This document shows, piece after piece, positions 44,559 to 53,216 of a stretch of 64,000 nt of DNA. Where the stretch lies: NCBI RefSeq assembly GCF_022549215.1, contig NZ_JAKZFC010000002.1, positions 372,001 to 436,000 on the forward strand. Direction: 5' to 3'. Source of the DNA: Solibacillus palustris. Its GTDB lineage: Bacteria > Bacillota > Bacilli > Bacillales_A > Planococcaceae. Below the pieces are notes generated by a model, which searched no databases, was not told the origin of the DNA, and saw only the letters and a list, made by a program, of their open reading frames with translations. Made by a program: the position numbers and the translations under genes. Position 1 is the stretch's first letter. Each line of letters begins with the position of its first letter.

Positions 44559-46148
44559 ATGAGTCGAAAAATTTGGGTTTTTGATACAACATTACGTGAT
44601 GGCGAGCAGGTGCCTGGAGCCAAGTTGAACTTATACGAAAAGGTGGAAATCGCTCAACAACTCAAAAAACTAGGTGTTGACATTATTGAAGCTGGATTCC
44701 CTGCTTCGTCACAAGGTGATTTTGATGCAGTAAAGGCCGTCGCACAAAAGGTGGGTAATTCATCAGATATTATGATTACTGCACTAGCACGCGCTGTGAA
44801 AAATGATATTGATTCAGTTTATAATGCTGTCAAGCACGCACAAAATCCAATGATTCATATGGTACTAGGAACTTCTGATATTCATGTTGAAAAGAAATTT
44901 AGTAAGTCAAAAGATCAAATTTTACAGATTGGTATAGACGCAGTGAAATATGCGAAAACCCTATTACCACAAGTACAATATTCTACTGAAGATGCATCTC
45001 GCTCGGATTTTGAATATTTGTGGAAAACAATCGAGGCGGTTATGAAGGCTGGAGCGACAATGATTAACGTGCCAGATACGGTAGGATACGCAGAGCCAGA
45101 GCAATGGGGTGAAATGATTGCGAAATTAAATTACCGTATGAAAAATTTAGATGATTCGGTATTGCTTTCTGTACATTGTCACAACGACTTAGGAATGGCG
45201 ACAGCAAATACCCTTGCTGCTGTGAAAAATGGAGCGGACAAAATCGAAGTTACCATGAATGGTATTGGCGAACGCGCAGGAAATGCGGCACTTGAAGAAG
45301 TTGTTATGGCGATTAAAACGCGCGGCGATGTTTATAGTGTATTCACGGATATAAATACGAAGGAAATTATCAATACATCTCGCTTAGTTTCAAGCTTTAT
45401 GGGGCTTGATGTACAGGTCAATAAAGCAATCACAGGTGACAATGCCTTCGCACATTCATCTGGTATTCACCAAGATGGCTTATTAAAATCACGTGATGCA
45501 TATGAAATTGTGCACCCCGAAGATGTTGGGTTAGACGACATGGAATTAGTGTTAACAGCACGTTCTGGGCGTCATGCAGTGAAAAATGCATTAGCAAAAC
45601 TAGGCTTTAATGAATTTGCGGATGAAGAATTTGAAGGGATTTTCGAAAACTTCTTAAAACTAGCGGATTCGAAAAAAGAAGTATACGATCATGATTTATA
45701 TGTAATTGTTGAAAACTACTACGAAAAATCAGACAAAAACAACCCGAACAAAGAATCGTATAAAGACCAATTTTATGATTTAGAGGATTTACAAATTATC
45801 GCAAATTCAACATTCCCAAATGCGAGTGTAAAAATTCGTAAAGGTGAAGAAATATTTAAAGCAAGTGCTGTCGGTTCAGGCCCTATTGATGCCCTGTATT
45901 CTGCTATTGCAAATGTTACTGACATCAATGTGAAATTAGTAGAGTATAATATTAGCTCGGTTTCACGTGGTCAAGAGGCACTTGGTAAAGTTAAAATTAT
46001 TGTTGAATACAACGGTGAAAAATACATTGCAAAAGCAGCAGATACTGATATTTTAAAAGCTTCTGCATTTGCTTATATAAATGCAATTAACAGCATTATT
46101 GTTGCACAAATTACACCACAACCGCTAACAGAAACTGCGAATATATAA
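44559..46148 (+). CDS. leuA: 2-isopropylmalate synthase
   Basis: 529 residues. First step of leucine synthesis, joining acetyl-CoA and 2-ketoisovalerate. Catalytic barrel begins WVFDTTLRDGEQVPG, metal-binding HCHNDLGMATANT near residue 205 and the GIGERAGNAALEE motif near 240. The C-terminal ~130 residues are the leucine-sensing LeuA regulatory domain (GSGPIDALYSAIANVT). Regulated at three levels by sequence: CodY box, leucine T-box and, presumably, allosteric feedback. Unlike the ilv-leu operon of B. subtilis, no leuB or leuC follows. Confidence 0.95.
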   Translation: MSRKIWVFDTTLRDGEQVPGAKLNLYEKVEIAQQLKKLGVDIIEAGFPASSQGDFDAVKAVAQKVGNSSDIMITALARAVKNDIDSVYNAVKHAQNPMIHMVLGTSDIHVEKKFSKSKDQILQIGIDAVKYAKTLLPQVQYSTEDASRSDFEYLWKTIEAVMKAGATMINVPDTVGYAEPEQWGEMIAKLNYRMKNLDDSVLLSVHCHNDLGMATANTLAAVKNGADKIEVTMNGIGERAGNAALEEVVMAIKTRGDVYSVFTDINTKEIINTSRLVSSFMGLDVQVNKAITGDNAFAHSSGIHQDGLLKSRDAYEIVHPEDVGLDDMELVLTARSGRHAVKNALAKLGFNEFADEEFEGIFENFLKLADSKKEVYDHDLYVIVENYYEKSDKNNPNKESYKDQFYDLEDLQIIANSTFPNASVKIRKGEEIFKASAVGSGPIDALYSAIANVTDINVKLVEYNISSVSRGQEALGKVKIIVEYNGEKYIAKAADTDILKASAFAYINAINSIIVAQITPQPLTETANI

Positions 46149-46190
46149 AAAAAGCGTGTCCCTTTTGAAAACGGGGCACGCTTTTTCAGT
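46149..46190. terminator. Terminator between leuA and the LLM oxidoreductase (bidirectional)
   Basis: AAAGCGTGTCCC and GGGGCACGCTTTTT arms between the two convergent genes. Confidence 0.85.
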
Positions 46191-47185
46191 TATTTTATTA
46201 GCTGTTTTGCAAGTAATGTGTAGCTGTTTATACGTTGTTCAATCGAATAAAGATTACTATTAATCATCGCCTCATCGAAGCCGTATTCCGCTTGCTCTTC
46301 TAAAATTTTCGCAGCCACATCCTCTGCTGAACCGATAAGCATTAAATGTCGATTTTGCTCTAGCAACATTTTATCCATTTCAGTTAAAGGATAGTCGTTT
46401 GCTTCTTCAGGTGACATAACATTTAATAATTTTCCACGCATTAAATTTAAACGACTAATTTGCATAGGCATGGAGTAATATTCTGCTTCATCGGCTGTTG
46501 CTGCTACGCTGACAGCATAGGTTGTAATTATTTTTGGCTTTTCCATATAGTAAGAAGGTTGAAAGCTACTACGATAATCATCAAAAATTGATTTTGACAT
46601 TTGCCCGTTAAAAAATTGTGCAAACGAGTAGCCAAGCCCTGCAGCACCGGCTTGACGTGCACTTTGACCACTAGAGCCAAGTAACCATGCCTCCGGTAAT
46701 TGTACTTTAAAAGGAGTGGCTACAACATTATCATAAACGGCTTCACCTGTACGCTGTTCATTCATAAGACGTAAAATAACGTCAAGCTTTTCGTATTGTT
46801 CTGTCAAATCTGGACGGCGCCCACTTGCTAAAGCAGTCATAGCTGGCATATCTCCACCAGGAGCACGCCCCGCACCAAAATCAACCCTACCTGGTGCAAG
46901 TGCAGATAATGTTTTAAACACTTCCGCAACTTTAAAGGGCGAATAATGCATCATCATAATTCCGCCTGTCCCTACACGAATACGTTCTGTTTTAGCTGCA
47001 ATGTATGCCGCAGTTACTTCTGGTGCCGAGCTCGCAAGTGTCGTTGTATTATGATGTTCTGCAAACCACATACGTTCATAACCCAATTCATCGCCAAGCT
47101 GTGCAATTTTTACACTATTTGAGAGTGCCTCTGTAGAAGTCATTCCTTTTGAAATAGGCACTTGATCTAAAATACTAATTTTCAT
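46190..47185 (-). CDS. LLM-class flavin-dependent oxidoreductase (luciferase-like)
   Basis: 331 residues of the bacterial luciferase-like TIM barrel, usually binding FMN or F420. Starts MKISILDQVPISKGMTS and has WFAEHHNTTTLASSAPEV, VGTGGIMMMHYSPFKVAE and VDFGAGRAPGGD, typical of the group I LLM monooxygenases often annotated as MsnO8/YtmO-like. ATG 47185 with AGGTGAAA upstream. Substrate not inferable. It is followed on the same strand, after 52 bases, by a YdcF-type gene lying upstream in transcription order. Confidence 0.85.
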   Translation of the reverse strand: MKISILDQVPISKGMTSTEALSNSVKIAQLGDELGYERMWFAEHHNTTTLASSAPEVTAAYIAAKTERIRVGTGGIMMMHYSPFKVAEVFKTLSALAPGRVDFGAGRAPGGDMPAMTALASGRRPDLTEQYEKLDVILRLMNEQRTGEAVYDNVVATPFKVQLPEAWLLGSSGQSARQAGAAGLGYSFAQFFNGQMSKSIFDDYRSSFQPSYYMEKPKIITTYAVSVAATADEAEYYSMPMQISRLNLMRGKLLNVMSPEEANDYPLTEMDKMLLEQNRHLMLIGSAEDVAAKILEEQAEYGFDEAMINSNLYSIEQRINSYTLLAKQLIK

Positions 47186-47237
47186 CATTTTCACCTCGTT
47201 ACTAGAAACATTAACGAAACGACTTCAATTTGTAAAA

Positions 47238-47810
47238 TTATTGGCCTAAAAAATAAGTTTTTAATAGTGCTGCTCGTTCTCGAATACGTGATTTTAGCTC
47301 AACAACTTTTGGTGTAGGTGCTGCAATGACATCTGAATCTAAACCGAGTTTCTTCGCAAGAATATTTGCGCGTTTTAAGTGAAAGTCATTAGAAACAATT
47401 GTAATCTTAGTAGTGTTTTCAGGTAATAATTGTTTAGAAAATTTGATATTTTCATAAGTAGATGTAGATTTGTCTTCAATTAGAATACGCTCAGCATCAA
47501 TACCTGCCCGCACTAAATAATCATACATAACAGAAGCCTCAGTTTGATCTTCATCAATACCTTGCCCTCCTGAAACAATTGCGGTTACATGCGGATATTG
47601 TTGTAAATAGTCGGTCGCAACATCTAAGCGGTATTTTAATGATAATGATGGTACGCCACCTGGCTTTACCTTGGCACCAAGAATAATGACATAATCATTT
47701 GTACCATTTGCTTTTTCTTTTGCAGCTTTATCCATTTCGTTCCCGAGCCATATGTATACAATCGCAGGTATAGTTAGAACAGCGAATCCAACAATGAGCC
47801 ATTTATTCAT
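47238..47810 (-). CDS. YdcF/DUF218 family membrane-anchored protein
   Basis: 190 residues. N-terminal helix (LIVGFAVLTIPAIVYIWLG) anchors a DUF218 domain: DYVIILGAKVKPGGVPS, AIVSGGQGIDEDQTEA, ILIEDKSTSTYENI and IVSNDFHLKRANILA. Members (YdcF, SanA, ElyC) act in envelope maintenance, with SAM binding reported for YdcF. Start ATG after AAAGGGGG. The gene stands apart from its upstream neighbour (150-base gap) and close to the LLM gene downstream, so a two-gene transcript is possible. Confidence 0.82.
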   Translation of the reverse strand: MNKWLIVGFAVLTIPAIVYIWLGNEMDKAAKEKANGTNDYVIILGAKVKPGGVPSLSLKYRLDVATDYLQQYPHVTAIVSGGQGIDEDQTEASVMYDYLVRAGIDAERILIEDKSTSTYENIKFSKQLLPENTTKITIVSNDFHLKRANILAKKLGLDSDVIAAPTPKVVELKSRIRERAALLKTYFLGQ

Positions 47811-47964
47811 TGAAAAACCCCCTTTATGTACTATACGTAGATGAAAGGGGGAATGTTTCGCATTCGAAAGGATTTTTGCAGTTATTTATTTCGGTGAATT
47901 AGTAATTGTAATTATTTCAAGGTATTCACATTCGGAAATAATTAGTGCTATTTTGATGCATCAT

Positions 47965-48933
47965 TTATTTTTCTGACACTGCTTGATGATGTTTTGCTTG
48001 TACTTGTATACTTAAATAATTTAGATATCGGATGAGTACATAACCAACAATGCATACAGCAAGTAAAAGCTGTACGTAAAAATAACTTGTCATTATACTT
48101 TTAAAAATGCCCTGTAAATTAACATAGTGAAGCATCATATTTGTCGCAGTTGCTGAAATGACAAGAGGGAAAGTCATAGCCGCATAACTTGGATAAAACG
48201 GAAGCATCAACATTGAAGGGAGCTTCGATAATACTAAGAAATATAATAGCTGAGCAACTACATATAATACAGCAATCATCGTTATAGAAGTATTAAATTG
48301 CTCGAAATAAGCAGCCAAAATAAGTGATGCCGGCGCTGATAAAATCGCTAGCATTGGAATGGTTGGCTCTGGTAAATCTTTGCGAATAAAGCCACGTAAA
48401 ATGACAATTGGTGCGACAATTACAAACGCACAAAAAGCAAAAATTACAATCCCTTGAGTAAAGTTGCCAGAAAGGTCTCTCGCAGTTAGAGGCATTACAG
48501 CAGTTCCGACAAATAAAACGAGCCAGCTTGGAAAGACATTCGCAATCGTAATATTCTTTTTCCAGATAAACGTAAAAAAGAAGTAGCAAATAATAAATAT
48601 TTGAGTTACTGCTGCTAAAATCCATAGCGTATGGCTAATCGAGCTACTAATACCGTAATAATGTAAGCCACTACTTAGTACTAACGTTCCCATAGTAAAT
48701 GTAGGGGATACCGAAGCAATAATAGGGTTTTGCATTTCTGCAACAACGGAATTTGTAGCAAATATTAACTTTCCTAGTAATAATAAAAATAGCACCATAC
48801 CAACAAAGTAACTAATATGTGCCGCAATTGTAATCTCTAAACCATGCAATAAATTCCCGAGTGAGAAAAATGCAAGCATGACTCCACTTAATGGAATTGG
48901 GATTGCTTCGAATAAGTACTTCATATTAATCAA
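47965..48933 (-). CDS. TDT (TehA/SLAC1) family transporter
   Basis: 322 residues, ten helices. Starts MINMKYLFEAIPIPLSGVML; IPIPLSGVMLAFFSLGNLL is the conserved first helix with the gating region of TehA/SLAC1 anion channels, and the Phe-rich later helices agree. Family members move C4-dicarboxylates, tellurite, sulfite or chloride/nitrate. TTG start at 48933 has GGAGG about six bases before; ATG 48924 is an alternative. Monocistronic. No link with the TelA gene at 37.4 kb beyond family naming. Confidence 0.8.
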   Translation of the reverse strand: MINMKYLFEAIPIPLSGVMLAFFSLGNLLHGLEITIAAHISYFVGMVLFLLLLGKLIFATNSVVAEMQNPIIASVSPTFTMGTLVLSSGLHYYGISSSISHTLWILAAVTQIFIICYFFFTFIWKKNITIANVFPSWLVLFVGTAVMPLTARDLSGNFTQGIVIFAFCAFVIVAPIVILRGFIRKDLPEPTIPMLAILSAPASLILAAYFEQFNTSITMIAVLYVVAQLLYFLVLSKLPSMLMLPFYPSYAAMTFPLVISATATNMMLHYVNLQGIFKSIMTSYFYVQLLLAVCIVGYVLIRYLNYLSIQVQAKHHQAVSEK

Positions 48934-49002
48934 TTATTCCTCCATCTAAAAATCGCGCAAAAACAACTTAGCAGTTTTTGCGCGAGGTGTTTATACCTTA
49001 TT

Positions 49003-49317
49003 TTACTGCGTTATCTTCAATCCAACAACCGCAATTATGATAAAAGAAATAAATAAAACACGTTTCCAGTCTTTTGATTCATTATAGATGAACATTCCTA
49101 CAAGTGTTCCACCAACTGTCCCGATACCTGTCCAGACAGCATAGGATACACCCATAGGTAGTGTTTTCATCGCTAATGCTAAAAATGTAAAACTACATGC
49201 AAAGGCACCAAATAAGATGGCAAACGATGATAGATTTTTACGTTGTGCTACTTTATTCATGCCGATTACGCCACCAACTTCAAAAAGTCCTGCTAAAATT
49301 AAATATACCCAAGCCAT
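49003..49317 (-). CDS. SMR family exporter subunit, second of a pair (YvdR-like)
   Basis: 104 residues, four helices, small multidrug resistance family. The proton/substrate Glu is in LAGLFEVGGV (near residue 13); then the SYAVWTGIGTVGG helix-3 motif. Start ATG overlaps the stop of the partner SMR gene by one base (TAATG). Paired SMR genes usually encode a heterodimeric antiporter with opposed subunits. Confidence 0.88.
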   Translation of the reverse strand: MAWVYLILAGLFEVGGVIGMNKVAQRKNLSSFAILFGAFACSFTFLALAMKTLPMGVSYAVWTGIGTVGGTLVGMFIYNESKDWKRVLFISFIIIAVVGLKITQ

Positions 49318-49652
49318 TATGCATCCCCCGTTTCTTTCTCACTTGAGAGCATTTTTAAACCAATAACTCCGACTAATAATAAGACGATAAAGCTAATTTT
49401 TGTCATGCTAAATGGCTCGTTAAATAATAAGGTTTCGACAATTACCGTTCCAGCTGTCCCGATTCCTGTGAAAACGGCATAAACCGTTGATACAGGTAGT
49501 TTGTTTGTTGCGATAATTAAAATGTAAAAGGATAATACGATAAGTGCAATAACACCAATCCATAATGGAATGGTATGTGCATATTTAAGTCCCATCGCCC
49601 AGCCAATTTCGATTAGTCCTGCTAAAAATACTAAAAGCCAATACTTTGTCAT
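49317..49652 (-). CDS. SMR family exporter subunit, first of a pair (YvdS-like)
   Basis: 111 residues, four helices. Key Glu in LAGLIEIGWAMGLKYA (near residue 13), helix-3 motif STVYAVFTGIGTAGTV. Forms a pair with the next gene. The order TetR regulator, SMR, SMR equals yvdT-yvdS-yvdR of B. subtilis. No ykkC guanidine riboswitch is seen upstream, so a guanidine-exporter role is not suggested by regulation; substrate unknown (quaternary ammonium compounds are common). Confidence 0.88.
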   Translation of the reverse strand: MTKYWLLVFLAGLIEIGWAMGLKYAHTIPLWIGVIALIVLSFYILIIATNKLPVSTVYAVFTGIGTAGTVIVETLLFNEPFSMTKISFIVLLLVGVIGLKMLSSEKETGDA

Positions 49653-49663
49653 GATTTTTCTCC

Positions 49664-50224
49664 TTAATTTGTTATTCCTTTATAAAAGATTTTCCAGCTC
49701 GCTTGCAAACGTTTTAGGAATCGTTCATTTCCGCCATATAGCATTTCAACATATAGACTATCTAACAATGCTAAAAAGCTAATTGCTGCGTCTTGCGCGC
49801 TAACCTTAATATGCTGTGTACTGAAATAATCTTTAAATAATTGTTCCAAGTAGTCTAAATAATAGTACGCTTGTTTATTTAATGTTTGTTCTAAATGCTG
49901 TGGAGTTAAATACAATGTGCGAATAAAAAATTTTGTCTCGACATATTGCTCCATGCGCAGTTCTACTTGCTGTAACAATGGCAATAATTTTTGTTCAATA
50001 GGTTGTTGTACATTATTCGTCATATAGGATTTCATAAATGCGAGTTCAAATTGAAGTGCTTCCTCAAAAATGGCTAGATACAAATCATCTTTGCTTTTGA
50101 AGTATGTGTAGATCGATTGTTTTTTTATGCCAATCTCGTCTGCAATTTGTGCTAGGGAACCGCCGTTATAGCCATGCTTACCAAAGTTATGAAATGCTGC
50201 ATGCATCAGTTTTGCTTTTGTCAT
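49664..50224 (-). CDS. TetR family regulator of the SMR pair (YvdT-like)
   Basis: 186 residues. Helix-turn-helix GGSLAQIADEIGIKKQSIYTYF with the usual TetR continuation KSKDDLYLAIFEEAL. The C-terminal ligand domain is unspecific. Start ATG 50224 behind AGGAAGGTG; the frame extends 14 codons upstream without a ribosome site. Only 11 bases separate it from the SMR genes, so it is probably their co-transcribed local repressor. Confidence 0.87.
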   Translation of the reverse strand: MTKAKLMHAAFHNFGKHGYNGGSLAQIADEIGIKKQSIYTYFKSKDDLYLAIFEEALQFELAFMKSYMTNNVQQPIEQKLLPLLQQVELRMEQYVETKFFIRTLYLTPQHLEQTLNKQAYYYLDYLEQLFKDYFSTQHIKVSAQDAAISFLALLDSLYVEMLYGGNERFLKRLQASWKIFYKGITN

Positions 50225-50278
50225 TTGTTTCACCTTCCTAACGTTCGTAAGGGAAATATAGCACAAGAAATTTGCACA

Positions 50279-50293
50279 TGCAATATTTTTGCA
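50279..50293. promoter_or_regulatory. Small palindrome between tetR-type gene and tag
   Basis: TGCAATATTTTTGCA (arms TGCAA/TTGCA) lies about 55 bases upstream of the regulator start and 37 bases before tag. It could be the operator of the TetR regulator; unproven. Confidence 0.3.
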
Positions 50294-50329
50294 TTACAGT
50301 GAGAAAAACAGTAGAAATTAGGTGGAAAT

Positions 50330-50887
50330 ATGGAACGTTGTGCTTGGGTGAAATTAGATGAACCAGTATATGTGAAATATCATGATGAAGAATGGGGTGT
50401 ACCTGTTTATGATGATCAAAAATTATTTGAAATGCTTTGCTTAGAAGGTGCACAGGCAGGGCTCAATTGGCTAACCATTTTAAAACGTCGAGAGGGATAT
50501 CGTGCTGCTTTTGATGGGTTCGATGTTGAAAAAATTTTGCACTATGATGATGCAAAGCTTGCAGCATTAAAAGAAGATGAACGCATCATTCGTAATCGTT
50601 TAAAAATAGCGAGCGTTGTTACAAACGCCAAAAGCTATATTAATATGCAACAAAAGCATGGCTCGTTTGCGAACTATATTTGGTCGTTTGTTGATGGGAA
50701 GCCTATCATTAATCATTGGGCGCGAATTGAAGATGTACCAGCAACAACTGAGATTAGTGACCGTATGAGTAAACAATTGAAAAAGGATGGATTTAAATTT
50801 GTAGGTAGTACAATTTGTTATGCTTTCATGCAAGCTGTAGGAATGGTAAATGATCATACGAAAAATTGTCACTGTTATCAAAAGTAA
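50330..50887 (+). CDS. tag: DNA-3-methyladenine glycosylase I
   Basis: 185 residues. Removes 3-methyladenine from DNA. Zinc ligands expected at Cys4 (MERCAWV), His18 (YHDEEWGVP) and the final HTKNCHC; aromatic and Glu residues of the base pocket are in LFEMLCLEGAQAGLNWLTIL. Start ATG with AGGTGGAA upstream. A base-excision repair gene standing alone, divergent from the regulator. Confidence 0.95.
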   Translation: MERCAWVKLDEPVYVKYHDEEWGVPVYDDQKLFEMLCLEGAQAGLNWLTILKRREGYRAAFDGFDVEKILHYDDAKLAALKEDERIIRNRLKIASVVTNAKSYINMQQKHGSFANYIWSFVDGKPIINHWARIEDVPATTEISDRMSKQLKKDGFKFVGSTICYAFMQAVGMVNDHTKNCHCYQK

Positions 50888-51074
50888 TTATTTGTCTATA
50901 TTTATTTGGTTGTCACAGAAATAAATCGGTATAGGGTAATTCTATATAAAAACAAGGCACCAAAGGGGATTTTACCGATATTTAATTTAATAAACTTACA
51001 TACGTACTTGCTGTTATAGAGTAATCATCACAATTGCTCGAACAACGAAAACCTGAATTTGTAAATGAACATAA
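50888..51074. other. Intergenic, no gene seen
   Basis: AT-rich space between tag and the bidirectional terminator. No open frame or palindrome of note. Confidence 0.4.
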
Positions 51075-51110
51075 AAATGCGGCTACTGAATAAGTAGGCC
51101 GCACTTTTTC
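51075..51110. terminator. Terminator of the sulP-usp operon
   Basis: AATGCGGCTACT and AGTAGGCCGCACTTTTT arms. On the minus strand it follows the UspA stop and has TTTTTATG behind it; usable in both directions. Confidence 0.8.
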
Positions 51111-51530
51111 TTATTTCACAATCATCGCAGGGCAGTTGACACGCTTTATTACCTTATGTGAAACACTGCCTAAAACCATCTCTTGTAAGCCATTTAAACC
51201 TCGGCTGCCGATAATTACTAAATCAACGTTTTGACCGTTTGCAAATTTAATAATTTCTGGGCCAGGAATACCATGAATCATCTCTAAATGAACATGAATG
51301 TGTTCTGCTTTAAATAATTGTTCAATGGGTATGAGCTTTTGACGGCGTGCCATATATAAACTCTCGATTGAACTTGCATAGAGAACTTCCGTTTTTACCT
51401 TTTCCAAATCAATGACAAATATAATCGTCACTTTGCAATTTGGGCTTACTTTTGCAATTTTTAAAGCCTCTTTCGCAGCGCGTATAGAATTTTCAGAGCC
51501 GTCAGCCGCAAGTAAAATATGTTGATACAT
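51111..51530 (-). CDS. Universal stress protein UspA family
   Basis: 139 residues. Starts MYQHILLAADGSENSIRAA and has the ATP-binding GSRGLNGLQEMVLGSVSHKV near residue 112, so it is of the nucleotide-binding Usp class. Lies 12 bases after the SulP transporter gene, hence co-transcribed, as in a number of Bacillales where UspA follows an anion transporter. Start ATG with AGGGGGA. Confidence 0.9.
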   Translation of the reverse strand: MYQHILLAADGSENSIRAAKEALKIAKVSPNCKVTIIFVIDLEKVKTEVLYASSIESLYMARRQKLIPIEQLFKAEHIHVHLEMIHGIPGPEIIKFANGQNVDLVIIGSRGLNGLQEMVLGSVSHKVIKRVNCPAMIVK

Positions 51531-51542
51531 GTATGTTTCCCC

Positions 51543-52976
51543 CTAATCAAACAATGTTGTACCAGTTAATTTCTTTACTAATTGCTTACCAGTTTCGTCA
51601 ATTTTCTGGTAGTTTATAGTAATCCCTTTCTCTTTCAGTTGCTCTTTTACCTTCATTAATGCACCAATCGCAGAATCATCCCATACTTTACAATTCGTAA
51701 AATCAATCATAATGTGAGAATCTGTAATCATTTGCGTTTTAAAATAGTTAATAAAGCTTTCCGTAGAGGCAAAGAACAATTGACCACTTACATAGTAGAT
51801 TGAACCATTGTGCGAGATATTCACACGTGAGATTTCATTGACAAAGAATAGCGCACTAACAATGATACCGGCAACAACACCTAATGCTAAGTTATGTGTA
51901 TATAGGACAACGGCAATTGTGAGTAGCATGACAAAGACATCCTTTTTCGGTGCGGTTACTGCATATTTAAACGATTGCCAATCAAACTGTGTGATACATA
52001 CAACAACCATGACACCAGCTAACACTGGCATCGGGATTTGTACGACATAGTCTCCTAGTACTAAAATTAAAAACATCAAAAATGCACCCGCAACAAATGT
52101 CGATAAACGACCACGTGCGCCACTTTTAACGTTGATAATCGATTGACCAATCATCGCACACCCTGCCATACCACCGAAGAAACCATTAATCACATTGGCA
52201 ATCCCTTGACCACGTGCTTCCTTATTTTTATCACTTTCACTTGATGTCATGTCATCCAAAATTGCTGCAGTTAAAAGCGATTCAACCAATCCAACAATGG
52301 CCAAAGCCAATGAATACGGTAAAATAATCATCAATGTATCAAATGTAAATGGAATATTTGGAACGAAAAATGACGGTAATGACTGCGAAATCGAACCCAT
52401 GTCACCAACTGTATTTAATGTTACACCTGAATAGAATGCAACAACCGATAAAATTACAACCGCGATAAGTGGGGCAGGAATCCCTTTAATAAGATATGGA
52501 ATTCCATAGATTAATGCGATTGTTGTCAATAAAAACACCCAGGTGTACAAGTCACCACCAATAAAGTGTGGCATCTGTGCGATGAAAACTAAAATGGCTA
52601 AAGAGTTCACAAAGCCTATCATGACCGCATTTGGAATGAACTTCATAAGACGGGCGATTTTCAGCATTCCGAATATAATTTGAATAATACCAGTTAAAAT
52701 CGTAGCTGCTAATAAATAGTGCAGCCCGTAATCCTTTACTAATGTTACAATAACAATCGCCATTGCCCCAGTAGCAGCAGAAATCATAGCTGGACGCCCA
52801 CCAACAAAACTTACCGTCACCGCAATAACAAACGACGCATAAAGTCCTACCATTGGATCAACACCAGCTAGAATAGAAAAAGCAATGGCTTCGGGAATAA
52901 GTGCAAGTGCGACAACTAAACCAGCTAGTATATCGGCACGTATATTTCTAAACCATTGCTCGCGAAATGTGTCCAT
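51543..52976 (-). CDS. SulP family anion transporter with STAS domain
   Basis: 477 residues. N-terminal ~375 residues are about 12-14 helices of the SulP/SLC26 family: [36 protein letters not shown] and the later [19 protein letters not shown]. Residues ~385-477 form a cytoplasmic STAS domain ([20 protein letters not shown]). SulP proteins take up sulfate, bicarbonate (BicA type) or dicarboxylates; the sequence alone does not decide. ATG 52976 has AAGGAGAC upstream; the frame is open 16 codons further. Confidence 0.88.
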   Translation of the reverse strand: MDTFREQWFRNIRADILAGLVVALALIPEAIAFSILAGVDPMVGLYASFVIAVTVSFVGGRPAMISAATGAMAIVIVTLVKDYGLHYLLAATILTGIIQIIFGMLKIARLMKFIPNAVMIGFVNSLAILVFIAQMPHFIGGDLYTWVFLLTTIALIYGIPYLIKGIPAPLIAVVILSVVAFYSGVTLNTVGDMGSISQSLPSFFVPNIPFTFDTLMIILPYSLALAIVGLVESLLTAAILDDMTSSESDKNKEARGQGIANVINGFFGGMAGCAMIGQSIINVKSGARGRLSTFVAGAFLMFLILVLGDYVVQIPMPVLAGVMVVVCITQFDWQSFKYAVTAPKKDVFVMLLTIAVVLYTHNLALGVVAGIIVSALFFVNEISRVNISHNGSIYYVSGQLFFASTESFINYFKTQMITDSHIMIDFTNCKVWDDSAIGALMKVKEQLKEKGITINYQKIDETGKQLVKKLTGTTLFD

Positions 52977-53216
52977 AAAAAGTCTCCTTAAATAAATCTT
53001 TCCTAATGGTAACATGGCTGTCAAATAATCTTATAGTGAAAATTTTAAACATAAAATTATAATCATGATTATTAAAAATGTGAGTAAACTCCTAATTATT
53101 ACAAAAATAATTGAGTACCACGAATCAATTTGATTAATTTTTCCAAAAAATAATATTCAAGGAAAATTATCTATGCGTATAATTAAATTATTATTTAAAT
53201 AAAGGAGTTTAAGCGG

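Noticed and set aside
37442-48933. Tellurite-resistance island (TelA plus TehA family)
   Set aside because: The two genes are 9 kb apart, in different transcription units and families with broader functions.
49653-50330. ykkC guanidine riboswitch upstream of the SMR pair
   Set aside because: The regulator gene and a short intergenic space occupy this region; no conserved riboswitch sequence is visible.
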